64,000 nt of DNA, taken from assembly GCF_000304475.1 (NCBI RefSeq), contig NC_018941.1, positions 992,001 through 1,056,000 of the forward strand, read 5' to 3'. The position numbers were made by a program, and so were the translations under genes. Positions 31,499-40,257 of the stretch are shown here, piece after piece. The stretch is from Kazachstania africana CBS 2517. Taxonomy: Eukaryota; Ascomycota; Saccharomycetes; Saccharomycetales; Saccharomycetaceae. How positions within the stretch are numbered: position 1 is the stretch's first letter; the number at the start of each line of letters is the position of its first letter. The notes below the pieces were generated by a model. That model saw only the letters and a program-made list of their open reading frames with translations, did not search any database and had not been told where the DNA came from.

Positions 31499-31524
31499 AT
31501 ATATATATATATATATATATATAT
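31499..31524. repeat. (AT)13 microsatellite in the YMR160W/ATG16 promoter
   Basis: An uninterrupted run of AT dinucleotides occupies 26 bp, ending 43 bp before the ATG16 start. Read in frame it would add a run of Tyr-Ile residues upstream of ATG16, but no in-frame ATG precedes it. It can serve as a TATA-like element, and its length may vary between strains. Confidence 0.85.
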
Positions 31525-31566
31525 GTTTATGTACTTAGAAACAGCTTTGGTATAGCTTCTACCATA

Positions 31567-31953
31567 ATGGATGTACTTTATTTTAAACGTTTGGTTGAGA
31601 GGGATCTTTTAGAGTCCCGATTTGGTGAGCTCTTTTCGGATGCTAATGAGTTGAATGAAAGTAAGGCCATGGGAGATGACTTGTCCAATGAGGAATTAAC
31701 AAGCATGAAATTCACGTTAAAAACCAAGGATAATGAAATCAAGAGACTGAGGGAAGTCATTAATGTTATGAGCAGCAATAATAAAAGGATGAGCGATGAC
31801 CTGATTGGTGCAAATATCGAGAACACGGTACTACAGGAAAAATTGGACTCTTTAACGCAAGAGCACAACGAATTGGTCAAGAGGTGGCTGCAAAAAGTTC
31901 AAAATGATGTTGAAACTATGAATGCTACAATAGAATCGCATGGAAATAGATGA
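31567..31953 (+). CDS. ATG16: Autophagy protein 16, Atg5-binding coiled-coil subunit
   Basis: The 128-residue protein (150 in S. cerevisiae) starts almost directly with the Atg5-binding helix (LYFKRLVERDLLESRFGELFSD, residues about 4-25). A long coiled coil follows (KDNEIKRLREVINVMSSNN and LQEKLDSLTQEHNELVKRWL, about 57-118), which mediates dimerisation. Atg16 with Atg12-Atg5 forms the E3-like complex that lipidates Atg8 on the phagophore. The N-terminal extension present in S. cerevisiae before the Atg5-binding helix is missing. The upstream open frame starts at a TTG inside the AT microsatellite and is not used; the ATG at 31567 is chosen. Confidence 0.92.
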   Translation: MDVLYFKRLVERDLLESRFGELFSDANELNESKAMGDDLSNEELTSMKFTLKTKDNEIKRLREVINVMSSNNKRMSDDLIGANIENTVLQEKLDSLTQEHNELVKRWLQKVQNDVETMNATIESHGNR

Positions 31954-33164
31954 TAAATGTGAGGATATTGAGAAAGACGGTAAAACTATGAGGTTTTAAT
32001 CGATGATTTGATGTTTTTCTGCTTCTTGGGCAGAAGAAGCTGATATTGTTTGATATACAGTCTTCCTGCATGCACTAACAAGTGTGTGTCTGTAGATACA
32101 TCTCTAGTCGATGTGTAGGAAGTGCAAAATACCTCAGCTTTGTATAGCGCATTACAGTGAATCTCTTTTGTTATCATCCGTTGTTTCTAAAGGGGTTTCA
32201 ATCAAGCACATTTATATTTGACACAGAGGATAATACTTTTACCTTTGGTAAGGGTTTTTACAAAACAATCTGTACTAGTTTTACATTTCCACTCAATTGC
32301 GAGGCAGCAGCAATGTTGAGTTGAAAAGGTCAGATAATTCCGTGCCTTTTCTATTCAAATTGATATGTTTTGTTTTTTTAGCTGTTAGTGACTTGTGTTG
32401 TAATTAGATCTCAATTATAAAAACACATGTAAATGATCTAGAGATGAGTTCGATGTTGATTTATTAGATAATGGTTCAATGTTGCTTTTTATAGTTTCTT
32501 ATTTTAAGCTTATAGTCAGAGATAAGAAAAAGCGATGTCATAGTGACTTTAATTCTATAAATAATCACTAATTTAACGTAAACTTCTTATAAATAGAATC
32601 TTCATAAAAGTTGGTCAAACATTCAAATTCGCTTTCATATTTTGATCTTGGGTAGTTATATGTTTCTAAATATCCCTTCCTTTAAAAACCTTCGTTCGCA
32701 TTCTTCTCCTCAAAAACTATATCATATTCTTTAACTGCTTTACACTAGTCTAGGTTTGGTATTCCATTGATTACAACTACTGATCTAATCTGAGTCATTT
32801 GAATTATTAAGAATTCGATAGTCTAACTTTTGGCCAATTATGATATAGCTTGGAAATTTTTCCCTTTCTGACTGTTCTACATTTGCTATATTTATTATCT
32901 TGGCCATTAATACATTGTACATGGTAACATATGGTCATTCTCAGCAGTAAAGAACAGAAATGGGGTTGAATTCAAGTTGTACAGCAAAAAATCTTAACAA
33001 AAGGTTTGTGGCCCCACTGTTTAAAGGAAGAGCTCATGTAGTGTCATTTCTGAGTGGTAATTGAACCAACTGCATAAATTTGGCGTCCAAAACTTTTAGT
33101 AAGAGATTATTTAGCATTATAAAAATTAAGTATAACTTTTGACATTTAAAATTATGTTAAATCA
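31954..33164. other. 1.2-kb gene-free stretch between ATG16 and tRNA-Met
   Basis: No open frame with family resemblance lies here on either strand. The sequence is AT-rich with short T- and A-tracts. I looked for LTR ends, tRNA remnants, box C/D and H/ACA signatures and found none that I could defend. Such gaps beside a tRNA gene often hold decayed Ty insertions, but no LTR is recognisable here. An unannotated non-coding RNA is possible. Confidence 0.4.
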
Positions 33165-33237
33165 GCTTCTGTAGCTCAGTAGGAAGAGCGTCAGTCTCAT
33201 AATCTGAAGGTCGAGAGTTCGAACCTCCCCAGGAGCA
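33165..33237 (+). tRNA. Elongator tRNA-Met, anticodon CAU
   Basis: The 73-nt gene folds as a standard cloverleaf. The acceptor stem GCTTCTG pairs with CAGGAGC plus discriminator A, the B box is GGTCGAGAGTTCGAACCTC in the T arm region, and the anticodon loop CTCATAA gives CAU. The sequence is nearly identical to S. cerevisiae elongator tRNA-Met, and there is no intron. The internal A box starts at about TAGCTCAGTAGG. CCA is not encoded, as expected in eukaryotes. Confidence 0.98.
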
Positions 33238-33241
33238 GTTA

Positions 33242-33247
33242 TTTTTT
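33242..33247 (+). terminator. RNA polymerase III terminator (T6) of tRNA-Met
   Basis: Six consecutive T residues begin 5 nt after the tRNA 3' end, the normal RNA polymerase III termination signal. Confidence 0.85.
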
Positions 33248-33331
33248 GAATCACAAATTCGTCTTTTTCTATATGACAACTATTTACATGATATATAGTA
33301 ATGAAATTGTGATATTGCATGTCCAGTTGTA

Positions 33332-33799
33332 TTATCTTATTCTGCATAGTATCTCTCCATTGTACCCCTTTGTCAATGCTTCATGTATGTCCAGAACAGT
33401 ATTGTTAGCGCGAATCAAGATTAACTCACCGGGCTGCAGTGGCTTTATATTTCTTACCACTTTACCTGAACACACCTTCTTCAGCTCGTCATTGGACAGC
33501 TGGATCCTAAGACTGGGTTTAGAAATCAATTGGCATTTATTCAATATCGGTCTATTTTCTCTATATTTCAAGCCCACCCATAGTCTTCTTGTGGAGATAT
33601 TATCTGGTGTCACTTCGACATATTCTTTATCGGGACCTTTCGTTGAGCCCCTTTGAATTGAAGATAGAAAGCCTTGTTTGTATAAATTATACGCAAATTG
33701 CAGTTGCAATTTTGTGTATGGGATGGATGTCAATGTCAATCTAACTCGACTGCAGTTTTGTAAGTGAGCACATGTATGAGCCAGTTTAACTAATGACAT
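33332..33799 (-). CDS. MRPS8: Mitochondrial small-subunit ribosomal protein uS8m
   Basis: The 155-residue protein has the same length as S. cerevisiae Mrps8. It shows the bacterial S8 pattern: an N-terminal alpha/beta half ([20 protein letters not shown]) and the C-terminal rRNA-binding half. The S8 core signature is loosely kept. The protein binds helix 21 of the 15S rRNA in the mitochondrial 37S subunit. The ATG at 33799 is a true start at the edge of the frame. The 3' end converges on the tRNA-Met gene, 95 bp away. Position matches YMR158W, between ATG16 and AIM36. Confidence 0.93.
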   Translation of the reverse strand: MSLVKLAHTCAHLQNCSRVRLTLTSIPYTKLQLQFAYNLYKQGFLSSIQRGSTKGPDKEYVEVTPDNISTRRLWVGLKYRENRPILNKCQLISKPSLRIQLSNDELKKVCSGKVVRNIKPLQPGELILIRANNTVLDIHEALTKGYNGEILCRIR

Positions 33800-33994
33800 C
33801 TATTCTAAGAGTGCAGCCTTTATTTCAAATACCTTATATCTTTATGTTGTGGTACGTAACTCGATCAGTTTTTTGTAATGCGAGTTCTAAATTTCGAATT
33901 AAAATCTCGTAAATACTTAGAAGGGGTTTGGTGCAACTTAGCCAATATTTTCGCAAATATACGAGAATACATCAAAGATTGTAAACTGTCTACC

Positions 33995-34726
33995 ATGCTC
34001 AAGATAATTAGGAAAGATTTTTTGTATAAGAGCCTGCTTTTAAATCCTTACAGGTATGGGAAATTACCAACTGTGCAGCTTTCCCCAATTGTCTCTTCAT
34101 CGAGAGCTTACAGTAAGAGACCTATCACAGATGCAAGGGAAGATGCACCTAGTTTTAAGAAGATCTTTCTGATCGGGATTGTTGGCACTGTAATATTTGT
34201 TGCTGCAGCACGTTCGTTGGACAAAAATCAACCAAAGACGTCATACTCGGCAGAAGAATACGAACAAGTAATGAAAGGTCTGAGAAGAAGAGTGACCCTG
34301 TTCAAACCTGGTGAGTTAGAAGTTATATTTGTTCCTACGGGCGACCTAGCCTCTGTCCAGAAGTATTACAAGAAAGACCTCGAAAAAATGAAGTATATAG
34401 AACCAAAAGAGATTGTAAACCTCTATAGAAATAGAACCGATGGCAAATACCAGGCTCTACTGGAGGATATTTGGGAAATGTATGCAGATGACTCCGTGAA
34501 CAATCTACCTCCTGGACTTCTAGTATCCCTTTTGGAGTCTTACATGAAGGAAACCTGTCAAATCGGTGACAAGGTTGTCATCACGAACTTTCCAAGAACT
34601 ATGAAAGATGCAATCAAATTTGAAAGCGAAGTATCAGTAATAACGAATATCATAATTCCTAGAAATGAGGCAGACTCCGATATCTGCAGATATTACGATA
34701 CAGTTTCAAAAGTAAAACGTGTATAA
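33995..34726 (+). CDS. AIM36: Mitochondrial inner-membrane protein (altered inheritance of mitochondria 36)
   Basis: From the ATG at 33995 the protein has 243 residues (255 in S. cerevisiae). The first 45 residues are basic, with Ser and Tyr but almost no acidic residues, a typical mitochondrial presequence. A single membrane segment follows at about 57-73 (KIFLIGIVGTVIFVAAA), then a soluble domain (KGLRRRVTLFKPGELEV onward). An in-frame ATG lies 39 codons upstream, at 33878; it would put a less typical acidic segment ahead of the presequence, so the downstream ATG is preferred. The biochemical role of the family is not known. Position matches YMR157C. Confidence 0.9.
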   Translation: MLKIIRKDFLYKSLLLNPYRYGKLPTVQLSPIVSSSRAYSKRPITDAREDAPSFKKIFLIGIVGTVIFVAAARSLDKNQPKTSYSAEEYEQVMKGLRRRVTLFKPGELEVIFVPTGDLASVQKYYKKDLEKMKYIEPKEIVNLYRNRTDGKYQALLEDIWEMYADDSVNNLPPGLLVSLLESYMKETCQIGDKVVITNFPRTMKDAIKFESEVSVITNIIIPRNEADSDICRYYDTVSKVKRV

Positions 34727-34966
34727 ACGACAAAAATTTTGTTGATATTCCTTTATTCAGCTCAGTAATCAAACATTGAAATAATTTGCTAACCAATGGC
34801 CATCTTTTTTATACGATTTGATACCATTCACTTCTCCACAATGAATTTTGAATGTCTATCTGAAGAGAATTTTCTCGCTTCGAGTGAAATAAATTAATGA
34901 AATTTCGGTCAATGAGTTTAATCAAAATACATTAAATAATTCGTGCTACATCTTTATCGCGTAAGA

Positions 34967-35686
34967 ATGTCTCATAAAGAAACTGTTTTACCTTATCTTA
35001 TAAAGTATACCCCTAAGAATCGAATAGAAGATTATCAAGCAGCAAACGTTTATTCATTTGATCTCGATGGTACAATAATAGGGACGAAAACTAACAGTAA
35101 ATTCAGTAGAGCACCAGAGGATTGGAAATTTTTATCATTTGGTGAAAGTCTCACAACTTTAGAAAGGCTAATTGAGATAGTTCAAAAAGATTCCAAGGCC
35201 CAGATAGTTATCTTTTCTAATCAGGGTGGTGTTCTCACGGTACCACCAACTTCAAAAAGCTGTATAAACTTTACAACAAAGGTCAAACTAATACTAGAAG
35301 CTATTGCCGTGAATAAGGGGGGACATGAGTTACTAAAGCGATTATGGATATATGCAGCTCCGAAAATGCCTGCTTCTTTATTTCCTAAGAATAAAAAAGC
35401 TACCTTCTCTAAAATAAGCAAGCCGATCAAGTCACCGACTAAAATTCCTGCGTCCGTATTGCCCAGCACCTTTGAGAGTATGAGAAAACCGCAAACAGGA
35501 ATGATTGACGAGTTTAAAGCCGATTTCAAGAGGCTTTATGGGGATCCCATGCCTCAAAACGAGCTAAACTGGGTTTATTACTGCGGAGATGCCGGAGGAA
35601 GGCCCTCAGATTTCAGTGATTCAGATAAATATTTTGCTAAAAATGCTAATCTAGGCTTCAAATTTCCGGAAGATGTGCTGAAGTAA
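34967..35686 (+). CDS. TPP1: DNA 3'-phosphatase, HAD superfamily
   Basis: The 239-residue protein equals the family length (238 in S. cerevisiae). The nucleophile motif DLDGT lies at 32-36 (Asp32 as nucleophile, Asp34 as acid/base), and motif II IVIFSNQGG follows. The end of the HAD core is seen in VYYCGDAGGRPSDFSDSD. The enzyme removes 3'-phosphates from broken DNA ends so that polymerase and ligase can act. Unlike mammalian PNKP it has no kinase domain. The open frame starts at a GTG at 34943; the ATG at 34967 (MSHKETVLPYL) is chosen. Position matches YMR156C. The gene is convergent with the transporter gene at 35783. Confidence 0.95.
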   Translation: MSHKETVLPYLIKYTPKNRIEDYQAANVYSFDLDGTIIGTKTNSKFSRAPEDWKFLSFGESLTTLERLIEIVQKDSKAQIVIFSNQGGVLTVPPTSKSCINFTTKVKLILEAIAVNKGGHELLKRLWIYAAPKMPASLFPKNKKATFSKISKPIKSPTKIPASVLPSTFESMRKPQTGMIDEFKADFKRLYGDPMPQNELNWVYYCGDAGGRPSDFSDSDKYFAKNANLGFKFPEDVLK

Positions 35687-35782
35687 CTAATAGCTAATCC
35701 TAAGAATAGTAAATAAATGCATGTATACAGGAAATCTAAACGTAATATAAATGTTAAAACATCCAGTTGTACCTCTTGCGGT

Positions 35783-37645
35783 TCAAACGAATATTCCATC
35801 TGTCATAGTGGCCAATTCAGCATCACGACTTTGGACATCAAAGTTTTCAATCCTCTTATCTTTCTTCATATACTTCCCTGATATCAATAGTAACGTTGCA
35901 AGAAGTATGAGTATCGCAAATAAAAAGATGGTATGGAAAGTACGTGAGTAGCACAGAACACCGGCCGTACATATATTTTCACCCTCATTTAAGTGGCTCC
36001 CAATATCGGAAGCCAAGACGGAAGTGAAGAATTTTACGGTGAATAAACCACCGGTTGTGCACAAACTCCATATCGTGCTGTACTCCTCTGTTCCGAATGA
36101 ATCTGCAATAATTGATGGAAATGTCCCAAACATTACGCCAAAGGCGTATCCAAAAATAACTGAGCAAAAAGATAAGTTGTTAACATTAGCCATCATATGT
36201 AGCTTGCTGCCGTCTGTTTCAGGCACTGAATATACTTGTAGCATTTTTGTACATGCATACATTGTTAGAGAAGCAGAGGCGACTATGTTCCATAGTCTTT
36301 GTGAACGAAATTTTCTTACTAAAAGATCTGACATTGGCCCAGATGATAACCTTCCAAGGAAAGACGATATGGAGATTATTGACACTTGTAAGGCTTGTAA
36401 ACCTTTTCCGTTAATATGGAGTTGGTCAGTTGGAGGAGATTTCACCTGAATTTGAACAAAAAAACCAACGGAATATATATACATCTGACCAATCCCTTGT
36501 AAGGTTGCAATTATAATATAATATGAAATGAATTTTGGTTGTTTCAAAATGCTGAGAATCCTAGTTATTTTCTCCCTTCTGTTAATAGTCCTTTCCTCAT
36601 TGAAAACGTCATTTTTATCAGAGAGATTGTAGTCATTGATATTTTGCCCATTCTGTGAGCTCAAAAAATGTCCTTTGTTCACAGAATCTTTATCATCAAG
36701 ATTTTTATCCAGTAAATAATACCCCTCCGCATTCTCAGCAGGTGTAGATAAATAATTGTTATTTGTTAAAGAGTTTGCTACCGCTGGAATTATACTTGGA
36801 TTGGCAGTGGCGCTAGACATTATCTTTCTTGGGGATGAGAATCCTTTTGTTGACATTGTTTCACTATTGCCCCTTGAGTGACTACGACTGCCCAGTGATG
36901 CTAAATTATACTTCATGGGTGTATTGAGCGTAGAGCTATCATCGTCAACATTAATTTCAACGTTGTTATTTGGAATCCGATTGTAGTATCTTTCTACTCC
37001 CGTATTGACTAAGGTCAACGAATCGCTATTTTGATCCTCTGGATCATTCGCAGTCAGTTTGCCATTTGTTTGCCAAAAGATCTTTAAAGTGAACGTTCCT
37101 ACTGCAATCATGGAAGAGCAGGTAAAAAGGAGAAATACGAACACTTGCGATATATTATCACCAAATATTTTCTCACATATACTAGAATATAACAAACCAG
37201 CTAATGCAAATAAGGCTACCGGGAATGCACTTACAGTACCTCTATTTTCAGGAAAGTTTGTCGTACAGACTTTAACTGCTGAATAAAAGCCACATACAGA
37301 GCCAAAACCAACAAGCGTTAAAGCAACAGATATCAAAAATACACTTGACATACGTTTGTAGTAACAAAGAGAAAGAAGGGAATACGCAGTGAAAGTAGAT
37401 ATAGAACCCACACAACAAGATAGCTGCGGACTTGTATCAGTGATGACGCCTGCTAATAAGCCCAAACAGGACATGCCAATATTCAGTGAGAATGCAACGT
37501 TGCTACTCTTTGAAATGGGTATATTGCATCTTGCCAGTAACTGTGGAGCATAAAATGAATACAAGTACGGTGTACCCGCACCTAAAGCCACCATATTGCT
37601 TCCTAGAAAAACCTTTATTGCTTCAGACCGTTTCATTTCTATCAT
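35783..37645 (-). CDS. YMR155W: Major facilitator superfamily transporter of unknown substrate (YMR155W orthologue)
   Basis: The 620-residue protein (547 in S. cerevisiae) has about twelve hydrophobic helices in two groups of six. A long hydrophilic loop rich in Asn, Ser and Asp spans about 200-360 between the halves. The N-terminus (KVFLGSNMVALGAGTPYLYSFYAPQL) resembles the nodulin-like/MCH-type monocarboxylate-related MFS branch, which is where I would place it. The substrate is unknown. The loop is longer than in S. cerevisiae and explains most of the extra length. The true ATG is at 37645, with a second in-frame ATG four codons in. It is divergent from RIM13. Confidence 0.9.
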   Translation of the reverse strand: MIEMKRSEAIKVFLGSNMVALGAGTPYLYSFYAPQLLARCNIPISKSSNVAFSLNIGMSCLGLLAGVITDTSPQLSCCVGSISTFTAYSLLSLCYYKRMSSVFLISVALTLVGFGSVCGFYSAVKVCTTNFPENRGTVSAFPVALFALAGLLYSSICEKIFGDNISQVFVFLLFTCSSMIAVGTFTLKIFWQTNGKLTANDPEDQNSDSLTLVNTGVERYYNRIPNNNVEINVDDDSSTLNTPMKYNLASLGSRSHSRGNSETMSTKGFSSPRKIMSSATANPSIIPAVANSLTNNNYLSTPAENAEGYYLLDKNLDDKDSVNKGHFLSSQNGQNINDYNLSDKNDVFNEERTINRREKITRILSILKQPKFISYYIIIATLQGIGQMYIYSVGFFVQIQVKSPPTDQLHINGKGLQALQVSIISISSFLGRLSSGPMSDLLVRKFRSQRLWNIVASASLTMYACTKMLQVYSVPETDGSKLHMMANVNNLSFCSVIFGYAFGVMFGTFPSIIADSFGTEEYSTIWSLCTTGGLFTVKFFTSVLASDIGSHLNEGENICTAGVLCYSRTFHTIFLFAILILLATLLLISGKYMKKDKRIENFDVQSRDAELATMTDGIFV

Positions 37646-38091
37646 TCCGTCCAGATTAATTCATCAATTGTTCAGAGCTTTCTAATACACTATGATACAG
37701 GCTTGAGCTTTTCTATATTGAATGTCTCGATTGTATATTTCATTTAAGCCACTCTTGTTTGTAAAGAGACGCGAGATATCCAAGACAAAACACGTTTTAT
37801 TTAATGGGTAAATATACGTGGAAAACTAGGGTATCGGTTAGTTATATCAATGGGTTTTACCATCTTCTGGAACATTTAAGATATATCAAGAAAGCTCAAT
37901 TGCTAGAGGTGTTTTTATATTTCACCTATAGTATGAACATTTGATGCCATTAATTACACTTCCTTAAATTTTCAAACAAAGAAAACTTACCTCTGCATCG
38001 AAAAAGCTACTTTGTTCCAATCGGTAGAAAACGTCTCTTCAATTCTCATTCAGAAGCGAATGATTTGGAGTAAGTTTATAGGGCTGGTAGA
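37646..38091. promoter_or_regulatory. Divergent promoter region of YMR155W and RIM13
   Basis: These 446 bp separate two divergent starts. I see no TATA consensus or factor site that I can call with confidence, and no coding remnant. Confidence 0.35.
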
Positions 38092-40179
38092 ATGGATAAA
38101 TGGCAAGAATTACAAGAGCTCTGGAAGGCATTTTATTTGGGCAGTTCCGACGAGTATAAAATGCGACTGTCAGTTCTGAATGAAAAGGCATCGACGAGTA
38201 ATGACGTTGAGTTTATCCAAGCGGTATTAAATCTTAATAAGGAAATTAAGAGTGCTGACAACAAGATAAAGCTCGCTTGGGTTACTTCCAAAGTAGGTAA
38301 CAGGTTCTATCCTCCCATATCTGTAAACGAAGCAACCCCCATAGCATGGGACGAAAGCCCAATTGACCTGTCTCCAGAGCAGGTAATAAAGTATACACAA
38401 AGAACGGCATTACAAGATAGTGCTTTCGAGCGGGACTCAATGGAACAATGTCGAGATATTCCCGATTGTTCTTTGATTGCTTCTCTGATAAACATCAAGC
38501 AGGCCGCCTTGCTGTTGCCTTCTGTCAAAAGGGTATCTCAGACACTCTATCATGTGAATTTATCCTTTAATGGTGTCTCAAATAGACTAGTTACAGTCGA
38601 TACGTCCTTAATTCCCACGACAGCTTCTGGAGAGCAACTTTCTCTGCGAAGCAATTGTTTAGTCGACAAAGTTATCGAGCTGTCATATTTACAGGTGCTA
38701 TTTGGTTCATATGATGCTCGCGGATCGAATGTAGCAATTGATACTTATAGATTGACAGGGTTTTTGCCGGAAGTATGTTCTCTGGATTGCTACAGTTTCA
38801 GTACCATTTCCCGGTACCATAACAGTGGATTTTGTTTGATAGCACTCGGGACAGGTGGGAAGGGTAGTTTTGTAGATAAGTCTCTAAGAACAAATCATGA
38901 CTATCCTCTTATAAATATTAACGAAGCTTCGAAGTCATTTCAACTGTGTGATCCATTGGATTCTAATCTCAATTTACAGCTGAATTATGAGAATGTGTTG
39001 AGAAATTTTTCACAGTTATATATAAATTGGGGCTGGACGAAACTTTTTAGGTTTCATAACAAATTAAACATTTATTATAGTACCGGTAAGTGTAATGCAT
39101 TTGATTGCGTATTTGACAAGCCTATTCTAAAAGTGATGAATGAGACCAAAAATAAAGAAACTGTTTGGTTGTTGCTAGAGTCACATGTTAGATGTCATGC
39201 TGATTTTAAAAACGTATCATATTTAAACATAATTTCAGGGGACATGTTTGAAGAATCATATGCACCCTCTGATAGTGCCCTGGATATTGGGCTCCAATTG
39301 AAAAAAATTGATCTTTTACCGAATGAACACGTTAATCTCTTTTGCCACTCAAGTATAAGTAATTCATTTACTGTCCATACATTTTCAATAACATCGGCCG
39401 TTCGTACCACGAAGTTATCTAGTTTTGAAGCAGTGAAGCAAATTTCTGTAGAGACCGATGAAAATATCAAAAATCGCCGAATTTCTTCACTTGATTACTA
39501 CTTAAATCCTACGTATTCTCTCGAAATCAAGCATGATTCCAATAGAGAGGTGTTGCTAAATTTACAGCTATTATCAAACAATAGTTCGGATCTGCTTAAT
39601 TTACAACTTTTCCACTTGAACGACGACGATTTGTCTAAGCCAATTCTTTTTGACAACCGGTATATGAAGGGCAAATATAATAAATTAAAAGTTCCAGTCA
39701 CTACCAACCAAAAATATAAGGTCATATGTTCAAAATATAATGAAGGGAGCCATGGTCTCTGTAAATTATTGGCGTATGTGCAGGATTTCCCCGCAGAAAA
39801 TATTGAAGTGCATGAAATTTATATGGAATATGGGGGACTTCCCTATCAAACTTGTAAAACTGTGACGTTTGCCCCAAAAAAGGTAAGAGCAAAAATTTAT
39901 TGGAAATGCCAAAAGATTAATAGTTATTTTATTAGAGTCAAGCCCTTAAATGGAACCCCAAAATACCATAATATATCTGTAAGGTGTAATATATTCGATA
40001 CAGAAACCCACAACAGTCTCTATAATGATGAACATTTTCATACCTATGGATTAACAATTTCTAACATTGAAATAGGTGCTAAGCAATCAGTGGGGCTCCT
40101 TCTTGAAATTGATGAGTCTAAAGATGACGAAATCTCCTTTCAGATATTTATTGGAAGCAAATGGAGTATAAATTTATAA
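38092..40179 (+). CDS. RIM13: Calpain-like cysteine protease of the Rim101 pH pathway
   Basis: The protein has 695 residues (727 in S. cerevisiae). The catalytic cysteine is Cys126 in DIPDCSLIASLINI, matching the calpain DCxxxA pattern. The histidine is probably His269 in TNHDYPLI, aligned with GHAYSV of calpains. The third residue, normally Asn in NPW, falls at Asp287 (LCDPLDS). This alignment is by eye and uncertain. A beta-rich C-terminal half follows. Rim13 cleaves the transcription factor Rim101 at ESCRT-bound membranes in alkaline pH. Position matches YMR154C, between YMR155W and NUP53, and the gene is convergent with NUP53 with only 78 bp between the stops. Confidence 0.92.
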   Translation: MDKWQELQELWKAFYLGSSDEYKMRLSVLNEKASTSNDVEFIQAVLNLNKEIKSADNKIKLAWVTSKVGNRFYPPISVNEATPIAWDESPIDLSPEQVIKYTQRTALQDSAFERDSMEQCRDIPDCSLIASLINIKQAALLLPSVKRVSQTLYHVNLSFNGVSNRLVTVDTSLIPTTASGEQLSLRSNCLVDKVIELSYLQVLFGSYDARGSNVAIDTYRLTGFLPEVCSLDCYSFSTISRYHNSGFCLIALGTGGKGSFVDKSLRTNHDYPLININEASKSFQLCDPLDSNLNLQLNYENVLRNFSQLYINWGWTKLFRFHNKLNIYYSTGKCNAFDCVFDKPILKVMNETKNKETVWLLLESHVRCHADFKNVSYLNIISGDMFEESYAPSDSALDIGLQLKKIDLLPNEHVNLFCHSSISNSFTVHTFSITSAVRTTKLSSFEAVKQISVETDENIKNRRISSLDYYLNPTYSLEIKHDSNREVLLNLQLLSNNSSDLLNLQLFHLNDDDLSKPILFDNRYMKGKYNKLKVPVTTNQKYKVICSKYNEGSHGLCKLLAYVQDFPAENIEVHEIYMEYGGLPYQTCKTVTFAPKKVRAKIYWKCQKINSYFIRVKPLNGTPKYHNISVRCNIFDTETHNSLYNDEHFHTYGLTISNIEIGAKQSVGLLLEIDESKDDEISFQIFIGSKWSINL

Positions 40180-40257
40180 CCTTCTTTCACGTTTACACAA
40201 TGATATGTATTACGAATTATATGATTATGTACATTTTTATATGACACAGTTCAAAAA

